Positions 11,594 through 23,150 of a stretch of DNA of 64,000 nt are shown here, piece by piece; position 1 is the first letter of the stretch; the number at the start of each line of letters is the position of its first letter. The notes beneath the pieces are model-generated. The model saw only the letters and a list, made by a program, of their open reading frames with translations. It made no database searches and was not told the DNA's origin. Where the stretch lies: NCBI GenBank assembly GCA_039720395.1, contig CM077832.1, positions 744,001-808,000 of the forward strand, in the 5' to 3' direction. The position numbers were made by a program, and so were the translations under genes. Origin of the DNA: Liquidambar formosana (lineage: Eukaryota > Streptophyta > Magnoliopsida > Saxifragales > Altingiaceae).

Positions 11594-14205
11594 TTTAGGG
11601 TGAGAAGCATTGAGGAATTTGTAAAAATCAAAGAGAGTGGACAGGGTTTGTGTTAGTGCTGGGTTGATTTCACAAAAAACCAAATTGAGTAGATTAGGGT
11701 TTGATCTTTGTTACTTAACATTTAAATTTAACAATTTTAGAAGAATTTAACAATTTTAAATCAAACGCAATGGTTACTTCAAGAACACACCTCCCTAATA
11801 GAGAAGCTTAAGGATTAACTAGATTTGAAGCAAACTCTACACATGTGTGCCCAAAATAATAGTAATAATAATAAAATTAAAAAAATTTATATATAAAAAT
11901 TAAAAAATTTATATAAAATTTATATTTCAAAGAGGCAACTATGGGAGAAATAGAGAGATACATGGAATAAGGCTGTTAAACTAACTTCTTCCAAAAAAGT
12001 GGGAGTCTAGACCAAATCAAACCAAAAAAGATCGAAAAGAGTTTTAAGGAAACTAAAAAAAAAGTTTTAATATAATAATATGATGGATTATCCAAAGAAA
12101 ATAAGCTTAATTAAATACACCCACACCTTTCAACCCACTATCCTACAAACAAGACCACCCTCAATTGCACGCACACAAACAACCTACTACACTCCACTTC
12201 AACCACTATTAGCCGTCGCTCCCACCACATCTAAGAACTTAAGAAGGTTGAAATACATCAAAGAAAACACATGTATAATACTCATGTTGTGCACGGTTGA
12301 GCATGTTTATGGTTGGGACTATAGGCACGTAACATTCTTGTGTCAAAAATCTGAATATTTTTGCTTGCCTAATATTAGAAACTTTCAGTCACAAAAAACA
12401 AAGCGACAATGGGGTTTTACCTGTACGCCAGAGAGACGGTGAATGCGATGGCGATGAGAGAGGAAATAGAAAACTGGAGAAAAAGCTATAGTCCTATTTT
12501 CGTGGAGCCTATTTGAATTGAAACCCTAATTTTAAGGGCATCTCAGATCTGACACTTTCTTTTTTCTTAGTCTTTCTATAAAATGTCCATTAACTCCCCC
12601 CAACCCTTGGGAAAATTACACTGACTTTCTCTTGAGGTTAGGTCAAAATTTTGCAGAACTCCTTTCCATTACTTTTTCCATTAATCACCCATAGTTTAAA
12701 TAAAACCTAGGTTGCTTACATTTTTTTTTTTTCCATTTCTCAAATTTGATCTTAGTTTAAGGAATTTCAAAGAGTCAAAAGTCATTGATTTAAGTGGAGT
12801 CAAAGTAGAATAATTGTTTTTTCACAAGTTTTTTTTTAATTATTTTTTTTTTCCTTTTTTTTTTTTTCCCCTCTATGTTTGGGCTTTGACTCCCTTTTGA
12901 TGTAGCAAAACAAATAAATACTCCATCTGTTTCCTAATAAGTGGCCTACTTTTCTTTTTGGGATGTTTTGGAATTATTATCCCATTTCAAAAGTCATTAG
13001 TTCTTTATATTTTATTTCCTAAATTACCCTTAAAAAGGTATTCTCACAAAACAGATGGGGAGAGAGAGAGAGTGGGGGTTTAGGGTGAGAAGCATTGAGG
13101 AATCTGTAAAAATCAAGGTGAGTGGACAAGGTTTGAGTTAGTGCTGGGTTGATTTCACTCAAAATCAAATTGAGTAGATGAGGGTTTGATCTTTGTTACG
13201 TAACATTTAAATTTAACAATTTTAAAAGAATTTAACAATTTTAAATCAAACGCGCGCAATGGTTACTTCTAGAACCCACCTCCCTAACAAAGAAGCTTAT
13301 GGATTAAGTAGATTTGAAGCAAAACTCTACACATGTGCGCCCAAAATAATAATAATAAAATACAAAAAATTAATATATAAAAATTTTTAAAAAAATTAAT
13401 ATAAAATTTTGAATTAAAGGGGGCAACTATGGGAGAAATAGAGAGATACATGGAATAAGGTTGTTAAACCAACTTCTCCCAAAAAAGTGGGGGTCTTGAC
13501 CAAATCAAACCGAAAAAGATCAAAACGAGTTTTAAGGAAACAAAAACACAAAGTTTTAATAGAATAATGTGATGGATTCTCCAAAGAAAATAAGCTTAAT
13601 TAAATACACCCTCACCTTTCAATCCACTGTCCTACAAATAGGATGACCCTCAATCGCATCCACACAAACAACCTACTACACTCTACTTCAACCACTATTA
13701 ACCGCCACTCCCACCACAACTAACACCGTAAGAAGGTTGAAACACATCAAAGAAAACACATGTATAATACTCATGTTGTGCATAGTTGAGCATGTGTATG
13801 GGTGGGACAATAGGCACGTAACATTCTTGTGTCAAAAATATTAAAATTATCGCTTGCCCAATAGTAGAAACTTTTACTCACAGAAAACAAAGTGACAATG
13901 GGGTTTTACCTGTACGACAGAGAGACGGCGAATGCGACGGCAATGAGAGACGACATAGAAAAAGGAGAAAAAGCTATAGTCCTATTTTTGTGGAGCCTAT
14001 TCTATTTGAATTGAAACCCTAATTTTAAAGGCAGCTCAGGTCTCACTCTTTCTTTTATCTCGGTCTTTCTATAAAATGTCCATTCACTCTGCCCAACCCT
14101 TGGGAAAATTGCACTAACTTTCTCTTGAGGTTAGGTCAAAATTATGCATTTCCTTTCCATTACGTGTTCCAGTAAACACCCATAGTTTAAATAAAACCTA
14201 AGTTG

Positions 14206-14799
14206 ACATTTTTTTAAAAAAAAATTTTGGGTTTTTATTATAACATGTCAATTATTAGAAGCCAATACCTTCTTTTAATACTCCGTAAGAAATATGTATG
14301 GTGATAAAGAGGGTGAAATGTGGAAGTCTCAATTCTCTGTTAGTGGCTTCAAAAGGGGGAAGTGGTTCAATGTTTAATTTGGGTTGAGTTGCATTGGAAT
14401 TTATATTTTATCTGTGGTGGCACGGGACTTCTGATTGATTGGTTCTTTCTATTTGCATACCATATATTTGTTTTTTTGCTATAACAAAGTGCCTTGCATA
14501 TTCCAATGCTGAAATACTTTGCAGTGTTTTATTATTGTACTGAAGCCTAATAAAATGATATAAATTGGATTTTTTATTCCTCCAACACCTCTTCTACTAT
14601 TACAAAATGCAAGGTACACCATCAAAGTGCAAAAAAAAATTACTCTGTAAGGATCAGGGAACATACACACTCAACTATTGAAGGTATGTTGGAATTTCTA
14701 TGACCCAACTTAGAGGTTTATGTTGTTGGTGCACTAATATTTTTCAAATGTTGTTGGTGCCTCCATCATGGTGATCTCACAAATTAATACTTAGTGCAG
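14206..14799. other. AT-rich stretch between the tandem array and the RPA-like exons
   Basis: I see no gene. The N-terminal exon(s) expected before the RPA1-like exon at 14800 were not found, and no Helitron 5' end (TC followed by a CTATAAAAG-type sequence) is evident here. Confidence 0.4.
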
Positions 14800-16579
14800 A
14801 TGTTATTGGTCGTTTAACCGACATCGGGGATCTTCAAACTATTTGTCGACATAATGGGACTAATGTAGCTAGAAGAAACATTATGCATGCAGACAAAAGG
14901 TAAAGAATACAACTTTGCTTATATATTTTAAAATGACTTATTGTAAAAAAAACAATCTAACCACTATAAATTAACAGGTTTAATTCTATAAAAGTTACGT
15001 TATGGGGAAAAATAGCTACAAACTTTAAAGATGACATAAATACAAATGGAGAAAACTTGATCATAGTGATTGTCACATCTACATTTGTGAAGCTATTTAA
15101 AGGTATGTAAAAGCTTTTTTTGGCTCCTTATTGTATATTTGTAATTCCTCATATATGATTGTATCTAACTTATACAACTAATATCTTAGATGAGCATTAT
15201 TTGTCCTCTACAAACGCAACCAAGATTTATTACAACTTAGAAATTCAAGAAGTTGAAAGCTTCAAGGATGTCTAAATATATACACTCTTGCAGAGTATAT
15301 TAACATTTACTTTAATTATTATGAATTTGCATTGACATATGCATAAATTTTCAATTCAAAAGTTGTACCCAACACAGCCCATGTACACAACTTCCGAAGT
15401 TGACTGAAGAAGAAAAAGCTATTGTACCTATAAAAGACTTGATGTCTACCAACCGAAAGACACTATCAGAATTACTCGACATACCTACTGAAGCTTCATC
15501 TTAGGTGTTTTGAATGTTTCTTTTCAATATATATTTTCTTACTTTATTATATATATATATATATATTTCTTTTTTCCATGCTCACAAAGTATTAAAATAA
15601 ACAATTAAAAAACAGGGCACAATATGTTACTGCAAGGCTACAATATTATGTAAAGTTCTTACCAATTATGGGTGGTCATATTTGTCGTGCCATGTTTGCC
15701 GAAAGAAAGTTTCTCCTACTCTACAATCATTTTGGTGCAACTCATGTGACATTCCCATACAAAGTCCAACAAACAGGTATTAAATTATAAAGAACATGTT
15801 CTTCTCTATTTAAACATATTCTAACATATGAAACTTACATAAATATATGTTAAAAAAAAAAAACAAAAAAAAAAAGGTACAAGTTACAACTTCATGTCAA
15901 GGATCACACAGGTTGTGCCACATTTGTATTCTTTGACAAGCAATTAGAGAACCTAATCGAGCAACCAGTTTCAACTCTCCAAAATATCGCAAAAGAGGTA
16001 CAATTATTGCATTTGTCCTTTAAAATATGATCAATTATCTATTTAAAAAAAATCAAATTTTCAGGATAATGGAGATGAATTAGTGCTAAACATATTGGAG
16101 AAATTGATTGGATGCACCTTCATTTTTCAAGTCAAAATATCAGAATTCAATGTTAGAAATCTAAATTCAAATTTCACAGTCTCAAATGTCTTTCCAGTAA
16201 ATTCTGAACTTGAGAGCAATAGACACCTCAAACTTATTGACCAGGTAAGAAGTTTATTACACATTTACCATTACAACTACTACGCACGTTATAAATAACA
16301 TGTATTTTTCGTCTTCTTCTTAGCTATCAACAAAGACAGTGGTACATGAACAGTGCACAAATGAGGAAAATGAAATTGCACTTGGACCTCAATCCAAAAA
16401 ACGCCGGTTGACTTTGCAAGCTCAGGTAATTTTTGCTTAAAATTAATAAAATATTTATTACTTTCCTGAATTCGTTATTTATATTTATGGGATACAATAT
16501 ATAGGACGATCAATCTACTACTCAAGTTGCTGAAAATGAAGACAATGAACTAGCATCTCCTATAAAGGGAAGTCAGTAA
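14800..16579 (+). pseudogene. RPA1-like (replication protein A 70-kDa type) gene remnant, 5'-truncated
   Basis: Exons were read by GT-AG borders and homology. 14800-14899 (DVIGRLTDIGDLQTICRHNG), 14978-15102 (KVTLWGKIATNF) and 15190-15269 (STNATKIYYNLEIQEV) match the second OB-fold region. 15363 to about 15502 matches a linker. 15616-15776 holds a zinc ribbon (SYLSCHVCRKK ... FWCNSCD). 15877-15997 (YKLQLHVKDHTGCATFVFFD) and 16065-16244 form the C-terminal OB fold. 16324-16425 and 16505-16579 form a charged tail with a KKRR stretch and a stop. The last five exons join in frame for about 212 codons. The linker exon cannot be joined in frame by eye and has an in-frame TAG before its donor, and the N-terminus is missing. 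RPA1-like genes are often carried by plant Helitrons, which fits the terminus at 16942. Confidence 0.75.
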
Positions 16580-16942
16580 ATCCAAGCTTTGTACAAGGTA
16601 TAAATTTATGAACTACATATTTAATACTAAATTCACTACCCCAACTTAGAAATATATAATACTAACTTAAATATTTTTCTTTTCAGGATAGCAAAAAGTT
16701 AACACAGGCGAAAGGATACATACTACATAATAGAATTTGTCAAATTTTAGCATTGATGGAAAAGAAGAAGATATTTCTTTTACAAATTGTCTACTTCACT
16801 TAACTTCTAATTCTACAATTATTTAAATCCATTAGTTTCATTCCACATAAATTTTCTATTCATTAGTTTGACAATGACAATTTTATTTATGTGTACATCT
16901 TATTATTATTTCATCCCGTGTATCTCACGGATCTAATACTAG
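14800..16942 (+). mobile_element. 3' part of a Helitron carrying the RPA1-like gene
   Basis: The 3' terminus is typical of Helitrons. A hairpin CCGTG-TATCT-CACGG (16916-16930) is followed by a short AT-rich spacer and then CTAG at 16939-16942, directly before a T. The terminus lies 363 bp after the RPA1-like stop. I found no Rep/helicase sequence and no 5' terminus, so the left boundary given is only the first recognised exon and the element is probably 5'-truncated. Confidence 0.7.
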
Positions 16943-17110
16943 TTATAGTAATATTATTTTGACATAACCATTGGTAATAGTTGTGTATTATGTCCGTACA
17001 TGAAGAGGTACTTTGGCACCTTGTGCCTTTTTTAATATTATAACCGTAAAATAGTTATATTGCTCTTATTTTGTGTACAGGTGCTTTAGGTACCTTCTGA
17101 CTTGTATAAA

Positions 17111-17208
17111 AAGGGTGCATTGACACTTTTTCGGTTCAAGTATGTGGGTGCTAATAAAAAAGGGTGCATTGACACTTCTTCAGTTCAAGTATGTGGGTGC
17201 CATTAGCA
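17111..17208. repeat. Two-copy tandem repeat, 49-bp period
   Basis: AAGGGTGCATTGACACTT followed by a TCAAGTATGTGGGTGC segment occurs at 17111 and again at 17160, with only a few differences. It lies just after the Helitron terminus and is not part of a recognised gene. Confidence 0.7.
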
Positions 17209-17602
17209 CCCCTTCTCGTCTATATATAACAGCCCCATTTGTGGGTATTGAATAGTAACATAATTTTTTTTTTTTTTTTTCTTCTCTTTGTGTGGTAGTA
17301 AACTTGTGACATTCTTTTATTTTGTTCTAAAAATTCAGGCTATTTCAAGGTTGTCCAAATCTTTTAAATAATAACGGCTGAATTTGGGTCCATTGTATCT
17401 TAGGGACAATTCACCATATAACTTTTTTGTACTTGCAATTATATTGGAAAGGTGACAAATTTGTCTTAAAGATAGCGAGATAATCGTGCCTTGGATTTTG
17501 GATTTCACCTTTTGTCTCTATTAATTAGTGTAAACTTCCAACATTAAATGTCAAATGAAGTGCTGAATTTGATTTTTTTTTAATTATTATTATTAATTAT
17601 TT

Positions 17603-17925
17603 GGATAATACTTGGCTCCTCACAATGAAAGAGCCACTCCTCCTCTTTTCTACTCATATTACGCCATGTGTATATCAAACGAATGAGAATTGATTATGTA
17701 CATATATCCCTATGTTATGTTATTATAGATATGTATCTATGTATCCATATATATATGTTTATGTGTTCAAATGAATATGATTATGTGTATATATTTTTTT
17801 TTCATGTATGCACATATTTTTATCCACATATCCATATTTTTTAAAATTAACTATTACACGTGGCATAATATGAGTAGAAGGGAGGAGGAGTTGCTCTTCC
17901 ACAGTGGAGGAGCCAAGTATTCTCC
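17603..17925. mobile_element. MULE-type MITE, 323 bp, 9-bp target duplication
   Basis: An exact 9-bp duplication TAATTATTT (17594-17602 and 17926-17934) flanks an element with long inverted ends. The left end GGATAATACTTGGCTCCTC matches the complement of the right end GGAGAATACTTGGCTCCTC, and similarity continues inward for about 70 bp. The centre is AT-rich with no ORF. A 9-bp duplication with long terminal inverted repeats is typical of Mutator-like elements. Confidence 0.8.
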
Positions 17926-18277
17926 TAATTATTTTGGTTTGAGGTGCTGAATTCAGCAAGAGCTTTATTTGGAATTTTGGACCACATTGAAAGACTTTAT
18001 TGGTATCTACCGCTCTGGCTCCCTACTCCATCAAATTCAAGGTAATATTTATTTACATGTGTTCTCTTTTTTCAATGTTTATAACGTCGAAATAAATATG
18101 TAGGCCTATGTTTTTTGTTCTTCTAAAATTAATATATTTTTCATATTCATATTTTATTGATCTTGATATATATAATTTCTTCTTACTCCTATAAGTCAAT
18201 TTAACTAATCATGTTTTTATCAATTACAAAAAAATATTCTTTTAATAGATCGAAGAGATTTTCTGTATTTATATAAA

Positions 18278-18450
18278 AAAATTTATTTTCAGATATCTTA
18301 TGCCTTGATTTTGAGATTTTAGAAAAGACCTCAAGTGTTCAAACTTTCTTGTATAATATTGTTTTTAAGTTTTATATTTTTTTACAATAATTTTTTACAA
18401 AAAAAATTTATTTTAAGATATCTTATGCCTTGATTTTGAGATTTTAGTTC
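18278..18450. repeat. Direct repeat pair of ~50 bp
   Basis: A segment containing GATATCTTATGCCTTGATTT and TGAGATTTTAG occurs twice, at about 18290 and 18415, separated by AT-rich DNA. No gene is seen. Confidence 0.6.
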
Positions 18451-18467
18451 TTCTTCTTCATGTCCAT

Positions 18468-18640
18468 TGTAATGTCCAACACTCCCCCTCACGTGCAGGC
18501 CTAACAAGATTCAAATGGCCTGTCACGTGGACAATAAAGACGGGCTCACGAGCGAAACGGGCCCAGAAACGACATGCTCTGATACCAAGTTAAGTTTCCA
18601 ACTTAAAAGCCTAAGCTTATAAGTGGAGGGCCCAAACAGG
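18468..18640 (-). mobile_element. PBS and polypurine tract of a short LTR element (TRIM-like)
   Basis: On the minus strand a perfect TGGTATCAGAGC (complement at 18576-18587) matches the primer-binding site for initiator-methionine tRNA. Only about 100 bases later comes AGGGGGAG followed by TGTTGGACATT (LTR start at 18481). An internal region of about 106 bp between PBS and polypurine tract is the hallmark of TRIM elements. The 5' LTR side contains a CTTATAAGCTTAGG-type segment. I could not find two matching LTRs, so the element is truncated or diverged. A TGTTGGAAATATACC-like start near 20380 on the minus strand may be its outer LTR end. Confidence 0.5.
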
Positions 18641-20440
18641 TATATGAAATGTGAGAGGGTGGGATTTTTACGAGATTCCTTTTACAGGAAGATGTGTAGC
18701 ATAATTTTCATGAGTCCTCTAGAGGTGGCAAGTGAAGGGGGTGGATGAAATGATCATTTCAGCATTTGTCCATTTATGTGCAAATAATAATGTTTGTGTA
18801 AGGAAAATGCTATTAAGGATATGAGATTTTTAAGTGGATTAAATTTGGTCTTACCAATTCTCTCATAAAGGTATGAGACTCATCTTGAATGACTCTACAT
18901 TGTTTATGAGTAGTTGGTAATATCAAATTTGGTCTACCTATTAATTTCCATTGTGAAAAGATCATGTGAATCTTTTCATCATTTTATACAGAGTTGGATC
19001 TATGATTTTACTTGCATTTAAATGAATGTGGATCCTAGTTTCCATTTGAGAGGATGGGAAAAATTGCTGAGCTCATAAGCATTTTTCTTTGTCCTTTTAG
19101 AGAAAATGCTATTTTTCTTATTAGGATTGGAAGAAATTTTTTCCAATTCACTCACATGAGATGGGACTTCTACTCTCACCAGCGAGTGAGTTGGGAAGAA
19201 ATTATTCTCAATTGGTGGGAAGAATAACATGACCTTTCTTTTAGTTATCTATGTCTAAGTTTAGTCTATAGGCTAGGTTCCCACCCCACCCTTTAAGTTG
19301 CTTAGCAGTTAGAAGGCAAATATGACACCGGACTGTTCATGGGGTGGGGTGCTATCCTCATGTGAGAAGGCAGTCCATGTACAAAATCCTTGTAAGAACT
19401 GTACCCCCTTTCTAGAGGCAGCCCAAAGTTGTTGGTAATTTGGCTTGCTTCTGAGTAAAGATCAGTTGTAAAATTATAAAGGTCTGGCTCCTCTCATAGT
19501 CCTAAAGATTTTAGGCCATGGGTTATAGTCCAATGCAACTGTGACTAAAATGTGGGGCCTCTGGTTGCTCATTGTTCATGAATATGCAGACATGTAGCCA
19601 TGTGATTTCTAAAGTCTGAGGAGGGAGGAGTTTTGTGATGACTGCTACTGGTCTACCAATATGGCTTGGTGTTAGTCGCTCCTACCATCCTTGAATTTTA
19701 TGGGGGATAAGGTGTAGTACAATAGCTTCTAGGGGTGGGGTTGGAGCATTGCTTATGGGGTGAGCTTAGTATAGAGAAAAGGCATTGTAATGTCCATTGT
19801 AGTGGAGATTAAGTAATTAATTAATTTTTTATTCAGGTGGTAAGTTCCTTCTTTTGAGAGGGGGGAAAACTCACAGATAATCCTTTCGTTCAAAAAACAA
19901 ATTAGCATATGACACTCTAAGAAAGTGTATATATCTCATTTGTCTTGAAATGCAGGTCCGTTTGGGTTTTGTAGGTTGGTTTATGAAATGAAAATGATTG
20001 TTGGTTCAAGCCAATTAGGTCGGTCAAATTTTTCGTACATACAGCCCCGCACCTGAATGATTTGGACTGCATATCTTCAGTCTTGCTATTCCTGGATTGT
20101 CGTGGATGATTTTGAGTGGGGTTGGAACTGTTAGCAATTTTTACAATTACTTTCAAAATAGGGCAGGTTTTGGTTGCACAACCCAAGCCTGGGTTAGGTT
20201 GGAACAGAAGAGGATGTTGGTTGTTCCGGATTCTACAGAGAGGTACCACTGTCTTATGCGGTTGTCTTGTGCATGGTCTCAAAAAAGGTTGTTTTTCAAA
20301 ATAGGGTAGGTTTTGGTTGCACAGCCCAAGCCTGGGTTTGGTTGGATCAGAAGAGGATGTGGGATGTGGTATATTTCCAACACTCTCTATATATATATAT
20401 ATAAGATAACATGCATGCACAAGATTGCCTATGTGTCATT
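18641..20440. other. Non-coding stretch with a 145-bp-spaced direct repeat
   Basis: No gene is supported. A ~62-bp segment (CAAAATAGGG ... GTTTTGGTTGCACA ... CCCAAGCCTGGGTT) occurs at about 20153 and again at about 20298. The overlapping minus-strand frame of 167 codons arises from this repeated DNA and has no recognisable domain. Part of this region could be LTR of the element described at 18468-18640. Confidence 0.4.
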
Positions 20441-20690
20441 CATGCATACTTTCGTTTTCCTTCTCCTGTGACTTACACAACATTGATCGACTGGCACTTG
20501 GACTACACATGCAGGGTGGGTAAGTGGGTAACCCTCCCATTCCCTTAAACTGGCATCCCACATTCTAAAGTATAGAAATTCGAACTCAAGACCTTTACAT
20601 GCATCGTGGGAGGGAAGATATGCCATCTTACCACAATGGCCAGTAATCGATAGGACTAATGTTTTCCGATCAACAACCAATCAACCATTT
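20440..20690 (-). mobile_element. tRNA-derived SINE (candidate)
   Basis: On the minus strand there is a box A-like TTGTGGTAAGATGG (complement 20623-20636) and, 36 bp on, a box B-like GAGTTCGAATT (complement 20577-20587). This is the spacing of an internal RNA polymerase III promoter. The related sequences at 27600-27810 and 44380-44570 sit in homologous surroundings, so this insertion predates the local duplications. No clear target duplication was found. Confidence 0.55.
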
Positions 20691-21572
20691 TGTTCTTGGT
20701 TCTTTTTGTCTCCCCGCGCCCCCCACCCCAACCCCAGATTAAAATAGGGTAAAGAAGGTATCATGCATGCCATACATGACTTAGCTCCTCTTCTGTAGGT
20801 TCTCTACATATTAACATATAAATCAAGTTTTTTATGACATGGCTATCTATGAAGACAATCAAGACATGATGTTTCATATGTACTATGTTGGAAACAAAAT
20901 GCAATTGATGGAGGCCACGAAAAGATGTTCTCTCAATAATATTGTTACCAAAATTTTTGCAAAAATCCAATTGTGGTACTACGCTTATATACCAATAACA
21001 TATAAATTGTTAGACACTATTTGCCTCCACCCAGGTTAGAGGAGTTCCTTTCCATCTCTATTCATTATCTGCCACGTGTCATAAATATTTTAGAAAAATA
21101 TGAATTCAAACACACAAATAAACAAATAAATTAATATGGATACGTAGATACGTATTCATGTTAATATAAACATGAAACATGTAACACTCAAATATGGACA
21201 CTCCCATATAAAAATGTTTGGGGGAGAAATCCATTTCGTGAGTTGATGAGAAGAACTACCAAGTTATCAAAAAAATGACACAAACAAATATTCCTGAACC
21301 ATGCGTACGACTATTTTTAACCAAGGATCGTACAATGAAACAATGACTTTAGTCATGCAGAACAAAACTCTCAATCCTGATGATGAAAGATTAAAAAGAG
21401 AATAAGTCCATGGCCAATCAACCAAAGAGGATAAGGCTAGGAAGAGCCACAAAAGAGGCAACGTTGAGGCAGTTCCGGTAGGATCAGGTAAAAGGGATGA
21501 TGCATGTTGTCAACTAGCTACAAGGAGAAAATTACAAGCTGATGCCATGCAGTGCTTTCATAATAGAGGTTC
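20691..21572 (-). other. Block homologous to 27820-29440, with start of copy (ii) of the unknown minus-strand family
   Basis: The order of recognisable segments (CCTCTTCT-GTAGGTTCTCTACA, ACATGATG-TTCATATGTAC, AAGATGTTCT-TCAA, then ACACAAACAAATATTC-CTGAAC and a CAACGTTGAGGCA-type exon end) matches the later block, although identity is clearly lower than between duplication copies A and B. The family unit on the minus strand spans about 22370-21240 and is interrupted by the solo LTR at 21573-22182. No intact coding frame is seen. Confidence 0.5.
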
Positions 21573-22182
21573 TGACGTAGCGGAAGCTTATTAAGAAGTA
21601 GGACACCACTTGCTTTTTGGAAAATCGTTCGAATTCACGACTGAAAGAGTAACATACTCGAATCCACGAACTCAGAGAATAAAATTTCAGAAAGAAAATT
21701 CCTTATTAAATGAAAGTTAACCTTACAATGAAAAAAAACAGCATTTATATAGGCTGCAAAACCACAATTCAACTAGAACTATAACTTTAGGAAAGAAATA
21801 ACTAAAATGAGGAAAAATACTAAAAATTCCAAAAATAAACAAATTCTAATTAAAAGCATAAATCAAAAGCCCTAAACTTAAGCAGCAATCTGGCAAAAGG
21901 CAACTCCAAATGGCAACTGCAGCTCCCGAAATTAAGCAGCACATTATTACCAAAAATAACAAAAACGCGCTTTTGAAGGCCCAAACGAAGGAATTTGCTC
22001 GAAAAGCAGCATAGATCCTGGCCATAGGCCGGGAGTATTGAACAGCACATCAATTCCAAATCACCCACCTAATTTCACGCAATTCTAACGTCTGACCCTT
22101 CTCTCTCTACTAGTGCTTTTTCTGATTTTGTTTCTAGAGGTCTCTCCGTGCTAGGAATTCTTCTGCAATCTGTTCTACATCA
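21573..22182. mobile_element. Solo LTR, 610 bp, with 5-bp target duplication
   Basis: The insertion starts TGACGTAG and ends CTACATCA, giving TG...CA termini that are also short inverted repeats. It is flanked by GGTTC (21568-21572 and 22183-22187). The flanks rejoin exactly when compared with the homologous unbroken sequence at 29415-29470. No internal retrotransposon sequence is present, so a solo LTR is the simplest reading. Its family is not recognised. Confidence 0.75.
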
Positions 22183-22370
22183 GGTTCCCTCCAAGGTTTT
22201 CCCTCGTCCTTAAATCAATCACAAAAATATGTTACAAATACTAGTGCTTTTTCTGATTTTGTTTCTAGAGGTCTCTCCGTGCTAGGATTTCTTCTGCAAT
22301 CTGTTTTACATCAGGTTCCCTCCAAGGTTTTCCCTCGTCTTTAAATCGATCACAAAAATATGTTACAAAT
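22109..22370. repeat. 131-bp tandem duplication spanning the LTR end and its flank
   Basis: The segment from ACTAGTGCTTTTTCTG to GTTACAAAT occurs at 22109-22239 and again at 22240-22370 with a few differences. Each copy contains the last ~74 bp of the solo LTR, the GGTTC duplication and flanking DNA. The tandem duplication therefore happened after the LTR inserted. Confidence 0.85.
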
Positions 22371-22620
22371 AAAATTAAGGTGTCACAATAACTGCCCCCG
22401 AAAAAATTGCCATATAGAAGTGTGTCCAAATAGGCTTAATCTACTGTCTGTGAACCGAGGGACAAGAGTGTTCAAAATGGTCTCTTCAGCATCGACCTGT
22501 TTGGATGTTGGATAAATTTCCAGTTTAGGTCTACAATGAGCATTCCAGGAGTTCAAATTTAGACCCAAAAATATTTACAGAAAATGTCATCATACAATCG
22601 TGCTATGCCATGAAGATGCA

Positions 22621-22854
22621 CACGTGTCTATAATGGTCCATATCTAGAAGCTAAGCTAGGGTAACCAAGAAATATATTTTTTAATATTTTTTTGAAAAAA
22701 AAATATCTAATGTCTTCTAGATAGACACGGCTAAGCAACCAAGTTTTTCATTCATTGATCCATGGATACCCACCCATTCAGTCGGATTCGAATTTGGTGC
22801 AGTTTATGACTTTGACTGCACTATGAAATTAGCGTACGATCGTCGACACGTGGC
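22621..22854. promoter_or_regulatory. Two G-box/ABRE-type motifs upstream of the GEM-like gene
   Basis: CACGTG occurs at 22621-22626 and CACGTGGC at 22847-22854, about 530 and 300 bp before the start codon at 23151. CACGTGGC is the core of ABA-responsive elements bound by bZIP factors. Members of this GRAM family are known as ABA-responsive proteins, so the motif fits, but activity is inferred. Confidence 0.5.
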
Positions 22855-23042
22855 CATGAGAGAAAGGAACGGTCCAGATTCAAGATAAGCAACTGAACCA
22901 ACTCCGAATCCCATTCATTAGTCAACCTTTTCGCTTTCAAAGGTCCCTTTCCCTTAGTCCTTCCGTTCATCATAATTCACAGAGACGAGAAGGTATTGTA
23001 TTTCATCGAATGTAACCAGCGAGAAGTTTCGTAATCATCTCC

Positions 23043-23049
23043 TATAAAT
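23043..23049 (+). promoter_or_regulatory. TATA box of the GEM-like gene
   Basis: TATAAAT lies 102 bp before the ATG and is followed by pyrimidine-rich DNA. This placement is normal for a plant promoter with a leader of about 70 nt. Confidence 0.55.
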
Positions 23050-23150
23050 TACACTCTCCTCCAACGGCAATAATAACAACTGCATCCAAAATTCAGAGCA
23101 AGGAAAAAGAAAAAAACACTTTCTAAAAGCATTTGCCCCCTCCAACCAAC

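Larger units (their letters stand above)
5427..14205. repeat. Tandem array of a ~1.49-kb unit: four full copies plus one partial
   Basis: A landmark ATGATGGATTCTCC and its surroundings recur at 5621, 7111, 8590, 12080 and 13569. Spacings are 1490, 1479, 3490 and 1489. Removing the 1988-bp solo LTR and its 5-bp duplication from the third interval gives 1497, so the period is constant. Each unit starts near an (AAT)n run. It then carries a C/A-rich stretch, a GC-richer GACGGCGACGAG block, a pyrimidine-rich segment, and a Stowaway-like stretch (CTCCATCTGTTTC to AAACAGATGG) followed by (GA)n. The short plus-strand frame (MMDSPKK...) has different ends in different units and is broken in unit 3, so I do not call it a gene. 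The last unit stops at about 14205. Confidence 0.85.

Noticed and set aside
5621..12442. Recurring plus-strand frame MMDSPKK... (69, 117 and 120 codons) in the tandem units
   Set aside because: Its length and end differ between units, it is broken in unit 3, and it has no domain. It reflects repeated DNA rather than a protein family.
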